From positions 8,184,001 to 8,248,000 of the forward strand of contig JAULSU010000001.1 in the NCBI GenBank assembly GCA_030512335.1: a stretch of 64,000 nucleotides of DNA, read 5' to 3'. Each line of letters begins with the position of its first letter. Within the stretch, counting starts at the first letter, position 1. The notes under the pieces were generated by a model. That model was not told where the DNA came from. It ran no database searches and worked only from the letters and a program-made list of their open reading frames with translations. The DNA comes from Immersiella caudata (Eukaryota; Ascomycota; Sordariomycetes; Sordariales; Lasiosphaeriaceae). This document shows positions 57,841 to 64,000 of the stretch, piece after piece. The position numbers were made by a program, and so were the translations under genes.

Positions 57841-58531
57841 TTTGGCTTCTGGATTCTGGAGAATTGAGTCTTCTGATGGTAAGATGTCGCGTTGCGAAAT
57901 TGGAAAAGAATCGGAAGTGGCTTGTTGCCAAGAAGCAAAGGGCGCGGTGAAGCCTGGTCTCGGTCTCGGATTGCGGCGGCATAACACGGGATATTCGCGA
58001 CAAAACAAATGACGTTGAGTGCTATTTCCGGCGCGAAACACGCATAACCCTAGGGTTGGACAAGGGATAGGAGATTGGCCCCCAACAAACAGAAGAAAAA
58101 GAGGAAGAGAACTGCCCCCATGAAGGGTAGAGTTGGGATGGATCCTTCCTCGTTTGGTACGGTTACCCAATCCTGTTTTCTCCCGCCCACTGAAAGAGTT
58201 CGACAAAGAATCCACCTCTGCAACGATCAGGATGTACTTCTGCACTTTGATGCCCCTTTTTCGTTGTCGAAGACTAACAACAGTCTTCAATTCAGGAGGC
58301 CGATCGCTTCATCAAATTTGCTTCGCCGACACTCCCAGAACGAACAGATTCTCAGATCACACTCCAAGGTTGTCAAACCATCGCCATGCATTCCCCCAAA
58401 GAGCACCCTGCCCTCTCCCCTATTTACACTCCCAACAGCTTCAATCATCCTCATCCCTCCCGTTCACCAACCTCAGGCTCCCCACCTATCCTTCCCTATC
58501 CCCTCTCCTCTCCAACTCAAGCCAACTCAAC

Positions 58532-59466
58532 CTAACCAAACACCTTGGGCGCCGGATTACTCACATACTGCTTCAACGGCGTCGTCCCATTATAATCCCT
58601 CGCAGTCGCTGTCACAAAAGCCTGCGCCACCAAATCTCCACCCTCGGGACTCGTATGTGTCTATCCCAAAGTTAGCCAACCCCCTTCCCACTGCACCCCC
58701 GACAGAAGAGAAGCACTGACCGCATCCTTAGGATACAACGAATTGACCTTTGCGCTCCCCAACCTCGCATACATCTGCACAACCGCCTGGTTGTGATCCA
58801 CAAACGACACCTTTCCCCCTCCCACGTTCCTCGCCGCCTGCGCCATGTACCCCACGTACCTCGACGGCTCGCTACTAAACTTGCCCCCCTGCCACGTATT
58901 CTTGGGCGTTTGCGATGCCAATATCACACTCGCGCCCTTTGCGATAAAGGATCTTGCAGCTTTTTCAATGTAGTAGTTGAATGTATACACCGTCTCTCCC
59001 GTCTTTCCAGATTTACACACTTCAGGGCCGGTACCAGGGCAATTGGAGCGGCCGTTGTCGGAGGCGGAGTTGGGGGAGCCGCCGTCATTGTGGCCAAATT
59101 CAATAATGACGATGTCGCCCGAGACAAGAGAGCGCTCAATCTCGGTGAAGCGGCCTTCGTTTGTGAAGCTGCGGGCGGAACGGCCTGATATGGCTTTGTT
59201 GGTCACGGGGAGGGTGATGTATTTTGAGAGGTAGGGGCCCCAGCCTGTGTTTCTACAGAGTTAAGATTGTTTTGGGGGGGGAGATGGGGGGAAGGGGGAA
59301 GGGGGAAGGGGGAAGGGGGATTACCGTCGAGACCGCCGCTGGTTTTGGCGGTGGTGCTGTCGCCGGCGAGGTAAACGGTGGGTGCGCGCTTTTCAATCCG
59401 AGCAGCGGCGGGACTGCATTGTGCGCCTGCCGCAAGGGCGACGGTGATGACTGTTTGCAAGAACAT
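58532..59466 (-). CDS. CE12 rhamnogalacturonan acetylesterase (GDSL/SGNH)
   Basis: Three exons on the minus strand (59325-59466, 58721-59244, 58532-58660), 264 residues. A signal peptide (MFLQTVITVALAAGAQC) and a KR site (EKRA) precede the SGNH blocks: block I YLAGDSTTA (Ser), block II NKAISGRSAR (Gly), block III IIEFGHNDGG (Asn) and block V PKDATHTSPEGG (Asp..His), the last assembled by splicing of intron 2. Typical of fungal rhamnogalacturonan acetylesterases, which remove acetyl groups from pectin rhamnogalacturonan I outside the cell. Intron 1 contains a G-run repeat (GGGGGAA units at 59290-59320 on the plus strand). Confidence 0.94.
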
Positions 59467-60130
59467 GATGACCGCGAAGGGAAACAGACTCCTGTGGTGG
59501 GATCTTGACTTGCACGACACAAAACCGACCGCTGACCAGTTGGGCATCACGAGGAAGACCCCTTTTTTGAATGACGCAGCGCAAGCGACGAAGACCCCAA
59601 AGGCACGCCGCTAGGCGCACCATGTTCCGTTCGCCCACCAAGCACCGGCGGGAGTGCCTCGGTCGCGATATTGCCGTTACCTTGCGGCTAAAATGACTGC
59701 CGCTCAGTGGTGGCTCCAAAATCTGGGGTTGCCGGATGATGTGCTGGACGGAAGAATTATTCCAGAACAGGGCCAGAGCTCCGCTGGGAACCGGGTTGCT
59801 CTCTTGCATCTCCATCTTCAACGCAACCCCCGTGGGATTGAACGTGCACTTCGGAGCTGCCGGTGCCCGGAGCAAATGAACGCATCGTGGACATCAGCAT
59901 CGCGATTCCTTGACAAGGGTGCTCAGGGGCAACTTCCACAGAGTACATTCCTCGTCAATGGGGGAATCAGACGTTATATTAACAATTCGACTTGAGCCAT
60001 TCTATGCCTCGATGTCTAGTCTAGAAATATCTTCAGTAATTACAGAGTTAGGGCGGCGCTCATCCCCGTCCGGCACGTCTGGAACGCAATCGAGTCCGGT
60101 CACTCGGTGAGGAATGGCATCCTAGACCTC
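59467..60130. other. intergenic
   Basis: No supported gene; plus-strand frames of ~110 codons lack features. Confidence 0.5.
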
Positions 60131-61916
60131 TTACCTTACGATGCGGGCCATGGTAAGGGGCTGATAGAGCGTTAGCTGAATCCTCTCTACACTGCTTTGG
60201 AACGCTTACCAAAGCATGGGCGTGGACTTGGCTTGCATGGGAAAGACTGGTGGCTCTCGCGTGGAGGAACGCGTCAGTGCTTGTCTCGACAACCGTAGCA
60301 GTGACAGTCCTGAAACTCGGGATGCGGGAGATTGTAGGACAGCCGGCCACAGGCTTAGTAGGGGTGACGGTCTTGGTTGTTACCGGTTTGGTCGTCACTG
60401 GCTCAGTTGTCACAGGTTTGGTAGAGGTGATAGTCCTGGTTGAGACAGGCTTGGTTGTGGAAACCTTCGTCGTCGGGCAGAGTGTCACCACCGAAGACCC
60501 GATGGTCTTGGTGACATCAAAAACAGAAGTCTTGGTGATAGTGACTGTCGTCTTGTCTCCCACGGTGAGAGTAGTGGGCACAGTGACCGTCCGAGATACA
60601 ACCGTGGTAATGGGGACAATAGTAGTCGTGGCCACCGGGATTGTTGTCGTAACAACTTGGGTCCTTATCTCCCTGATGGTCTGGGTGAAGGTGCCTCCAG
60701 GAATCGTCAAGGTGACCGTCTCGCCAGCGCAGACGGTGAAGGTGGTGCACGCAGCGGTGATGGTTGTGGCTCTCGAGACAGTAGTGGTCAATTCAGGGCG
60801 TGTGATTGTGGTGGTCCTGACGAAAGTGCTGGTGACCTTCACCGTTTTGGTGGTCTGGGCTGGCACGGTGACTGTGACTGTCTGGCCCTCCTTGACCGTG
60901 GCGGTGGTGCCTGGCAAAACAACCGTAGTAGGTCGGGTCAGCGTGATGGTAATAGACTTGTCGACCGTCTTGGTTTGTGTGGTCACCTGAGTGGTTTCGC
61001 ATCCAGGGGGGGTCAAGGTCGTCGCGTCCGACACTGTGACGGTAGAGCAAGGCTCCGTAATCGTCCGTGTCTTCGTCTCACCCGGCCTGACCGAGATAAC
61101 AGTGGTCGTTCCGGGCAGCACAATCGTCGTGGGCTTGGTGACAGTGACGCTAGTCGGGCGGCCGGGCCTGCCTGTCCGAGTGCTCTTTGTTGTGATGACC
61201 GTGGTGGTCTTGGCCGGCTTCTTAGTCGAGACGGTGGTCGTCTTGGTAATGGTAGGAGTAGGCTTGCTGGACATCTTGGTCGTGGTGTAGCAGAACTCAG
61301 GATCACGCACCCATCCGTAGCCGTTGCGCATCCTCACGTTCCCTTCTCCGTGGTTGGTAGCGTATGAAGCCTTGGCGAGGTTAGTCTCCAGTGTACCGAC
61401 AGACACCAAGATGAGCTCACATCATACTCCCGAGAATACATGGAGCAGAACAGACCCTGGGCAACATCGTTCTCATACAACATGTAGGCGACGAAGAATT
61501 TCTGAGTGGAGAGTATCGTCAGTGTGCCGTTTGAGATGGGTACCAAGATGGATGTCGGGGGTAAGGACTCACGCATTCCATGTACTCGCCGTTCTCGTCG
61601 GGATGCTTCTTGTTGTAGTTGGTGGTAGCCGTGCAGGCCGCCGCGCACATCTCGGGAACGAAGCTCTCAGCGAAGAACTTGTAGCCTGGGAGGATCCCGT
61701 CAACACCAACATTTCCCATAGAATGCAACAGGACGTACCGAGATAGGTGTCTTTGCCGTTCTCATCCATGGGCGCGTTGATGCTGGCGTTGCCAAAGGAA
61801 ATGGGACCCCTGTAGCCCTCGATCGGATCCAAGCTCATGGAGGCGTCCGCGCCAGAGACGAGGCTCGGCAGCAGGGCAACGCCCATGGCCAGAGCAGCCG
61901 GCAGTGAGGCTACCAT
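60131..61916 (-). CDS. Thr-rich secreted cell-wall-type protein
   Basis: Five exons on the minus strand (61739-61916, 61573-61685, 61421-61501, 60210-61370, 60131-60160), 520 residues. Signal peptide MVASLPAALAMGVALLPSLVSG. Residues ~60-145 form a small Cys-bearing domain (EMCAAACTATTNYNKKHP, YMEC, GLFCSMYSREYDASYATN, DPEFCY), a layout I recall from secreted fungal proteins. Residues ~150-490 are almost entirely Thr/Val/Pro/Lys repeats (TTVITTKS, TVTVTVPAQTTKTVKV), with a few spaced Cys; this should be heavily O-glycosylated. A final 30-nt exon, joined via donor GTAAGC and branch GCTAAC, ends the frame at PLTMARIVR. No GPI tail is evident. Confidence 0.82.
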
Positions 61917-62298
61917 GTTGACGACAGCTTATATTCAGGCGGGATTGGGCGGCGATCTCCGAGCTGAAAGAGGGCGACAAGTGCTCTGGAGAAAGGCTTG
62001 TTCGACATATCAAGCAGTGTTGACGGTGGCGAGAAGGTTATATTCATTCTGCGCAGCAAGGGTGGGTTTCCGAGCCCGTGTTGATGATTCCCATGTGGCT
62101 GGCCCCAAGGTCCATCCCGAGCACCCCCAGCACCCGAAGGTTTGTTTTCCGCTGCGCATCTCGCGCTGTGGGGTCTTCCAACAGACTCCATGACGCCCCT
62201 GATGGGGTTCGATCCACCCGACGCTTCTCTGTTAGACTTTGGGTGTTTGCATACAGTCATCGATCGGCAGCATCGGCACATAGCGTCTGATGGCGGAT

Positions 62299-62907
62299 TC
62301 AGGGATATGCCTCTGATGCTGGAGAAATCCGGATGCTAAGCAATCTTCGTCTTGGTGCTGACGCGAGAAGGGAAATGCCGACGACAACGGCCGCCGCAAA
62401 GCCGGGGACCCCAGATGGTATCCTCGGGAGTGGAGTGCCACCCATCACTGCGTGGGTGTCAGCTTGCGTTCTATCAGCCCGATCCCAACAAGTCGTCCAT
62501 GCCTGCCAATCGTAGGCAGGTAGAGCCAATTGGTTGCAACTATCCCGCCTCCCGACCACACGGAAGCAGCCGCTGTTCGAGACGGCGACATCAAGACACC
62601 TCGTAGTGCTTGCTTGCGGTGAGCACCTTGTTTCCGACGCGCGGGGGCAGGACCGCCCGTCAAGGTTCGCCCAAGTCGCCGCCTCTCCAGCCTTAAGAAC
62701 GCCACCATGGGCTCGTAGACCCTTGGCATCGTTCTGACCCAGAAAAAGTCGACAGAGACCCCGCAACCCGGGATTCGACAGCAGCCATTTCAGGGGGCTT
62801 ACCTGCTTCGAGATTGTGTCCTTTGGGAATCTGGATGCTTTCGATGAAACGGCAAGCAGCGAAGGAGATGCGACGAGGGCGAGGAGAGAGCCACTGAAAG
62901 AAGCCAA
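62299..62907 (-). CDS. possible secreted or membrane protein, uncertain model
   Basis: The minus frame has an N-terminal hydrophobic stretch (SGSLLALVASPSLLAVSS), a good donor (KQ|GTAAGC near 62800), a matching acceptor (GGGTCAG near 62740), scattered Cys and a late hydrophobic segment (PGFAAAVVVGISLLAS) before basic residues. However, the frame begins at TTG, no ATG is found in it, and two frames are open over 62445-62729. It may be a real secreted protein whose first exon was not found. Confidence 0.3.
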   Translation of the reverse strand: MASFSGSLLALVASPSLLAVSSKASRFPKDTISKQVSPLKWLLSNPGLRGLCRLFLGQNDAKGLRAHGGVLKAGEAATWANLDGRSCPRASETRCSPQASTTRCLDVAVSNSGCFRVVGRRDSCNQLALPAYDWQAWTTCWDRADRTQADTHAVMGGTPLPRIPSGVPGFAAAVVVGISLLASAPRRRLLSIRISPASEAYP

Positions 62908-63345
62908 CTCCGGGTAAAAGATCTTGGTATGCTCAGGGAGGAGGAAGTCTCAGACGAGTCTTTGAACTGGAAGAAAGAGGTATTGCGGGTTTTTGTTGTC
63001 CGTTGTCAGGCCTGATGAGGGCCCTGCGGAACCCAGGGGAGGAGATTGGCGTCAGACCACCACACCGAAGGATCGTACCTTCCATTTCCTTACCCGGTCC
63101 CTGACTTCGGTCCCAACATGTCTCAGGCCCCAAAACATTCCGCACGACCTGTTTATAAAGAATAATGGAGAGTGCAATGTGCCGGATGCCCGGAAAGCAT
63201 TTTTTTATGCAATTTTCATTGATAGCCGGTCTCGGCTTTCCCCAAATTCAGTCTTCTATCAATAAACTTAGTGGCCTCCCATGCTTCTTCAACCGACAAC
63301 TCCGGGTATCCTGTGTCGAAGCGCTGCGTCTACCTTTGCAAGCCC

Positions 63346-63664
63346 TTAGACATTACAGTCCGCATATTGGCCCCCAAGAACAGGCTCTTTCTCCTCTAAG
63401 GCTGCGTAGGCCATCCACAGTCGCTGCAGCTCTCGGTTCACGATCATGTCGATTTTAGGAGCCGCTTTCTCAAGGGCTTCCTGGAAGAACTGTCCAGAAG
63501 GTTAGCTGCGCTTGATGTTAGAATTCACCAGTGTGATGTGATGAAAGAGTATCGGGGCTTTGCCTCACCCTTTCCATCGCTGTTGGTTCCCGCAGCGCTG
63601 GCAGTACCACAGGATTGCCTGGCATACTTGGTTGCGCTCGATTGCATGTCTGCGGGGTATCCAT
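63346..63664 (-). CDS. hypothetical protein, about 79 residues
   Basis: Two exons on the minus strand, 63569-63664 and 63346-63489, joined in phase 0 (donor GTGAGG, branch GCTAAC, acceptor GGACAG). The second exon encodes a helical-looking segment (FFQEALEKAAPKIDMIVNRE, then QRLWMAYAALEEKEP). No domain recognised. The frame is open upstream to 63826, so a longer N-terminus is possible; ATG 63664 was chosen as the nearest start. Confidence 0.5.
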
Positions 63665-64000
63665 AGATTCGAGGGGTCTGGAAATGTGGTTCAGGGAAGT
63701 GGCGATCTTTGAGTGAGAAACCGACAGAAAGAAGGCAACACGGATTCGGGTATCATGGCTTGGTGTGGACTGGGCCTCGTCCTGTGTTATATACTCAGCA
63801 TGTCTTTCGCCAACATTTGAGTGCAAACTTCATAGCTTCTAGCCTCAATGCTTTTCGTGGCATCTGACACACCCCTTTTCCTGGCCACCCCACCCCATTC
63901 CTGGCCACCACTGACACGCGAGGTCTGTCAATTCTGCACCTCACTACCGATGCCGAGACTCACCAAAGTTACACCCTGGGGTGGTGCAACCAGCCGCGGC
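63665..64000. other. window end, nothing firm
   Basis: Contains two near-identical CCTGGCCACC blocks (around 63880 and 63900). No gene supported. Confidence 0.4.

Noticed and set aside
60250..60990. 246-codon plus-strand frame
   Set aside because: Antisense shadow of the Thr-rich exon; codon bias of the real gene keeps it open, and the product has no features.

Overview
The window is nuclear DNA of a filamentous ascomycete, most likely a Sordariomycete-like member of the Pezizomycotina. The reasons are short introns (about 44-130 nt) with GTRNGY donors and CTAAC/CTGAC branch sites; families seen mainly in these fungi (HET, NWD-ankyrin, F-box, fungal CorA-like, AA9 and CE12 enzymes); and a transposon whose decay (CAG/TGG to stop, Asp to Asn) is typical of repeat-induced point mutation (RIP). 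Species cannot be read from the sequence. All gene models were built by hand from frames and splice sites.

0-17 kb: a broken F-box/ankyrin gene, an intact BBE-type FAD oxidase, a frameshifted HET-ankyrin gene, a small secreted cysteine-rich protein, a large gene carrying a retropepsin-like domain without its catalytic Asp, relics of a kinase and an F-box protein, and an intact F-box protein. 18.1-20.5 kb: a complete Fot1/pogo-like DNA transposon with TA duplications and 45-bp inverted repeats. Its transposase is RIP-inactivated at all three catalytic Asp, and a later ~550 bp insertion sits inside it.

22.5-45.6 kb is a dense block of signalling and recognition-type genes: a kinase-vWA fusion, two CorA-like membrane proteins (one a 1600-residue pseudohydrolase-ankyrin-CorA fusion), an RBR ubiquitin ligase with two alternative RING2 last exons, an RNase H-like gene with amber codons, and two adjacent pseudogenes (NWD-ankyrin and HNH nuclease) broken by many 1-nt indels. 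These families are often linked to fungal non-self recognition, but no function is shown here.

45.7-64 kb is calmer and mostly metabolic or secretory: an alpha/beta hydrolase, a GPI-type secreted protein, a glutathione transferase, an AA9 lytic polysaccharide monooxygenase, a tRNA-Glu(CUC) with a 9-nt intron, an NAD(P)-dependent reductase, a CE12 rhamnogalacturonan acetylesterase and a Thr-rich wall-type protein. AA9 plus CE12 suggests growth on plant cell walls. A short SINE-like repeat with a Pol III B-box-like motif occurs about four times between 7.5 and 34.1 kb.
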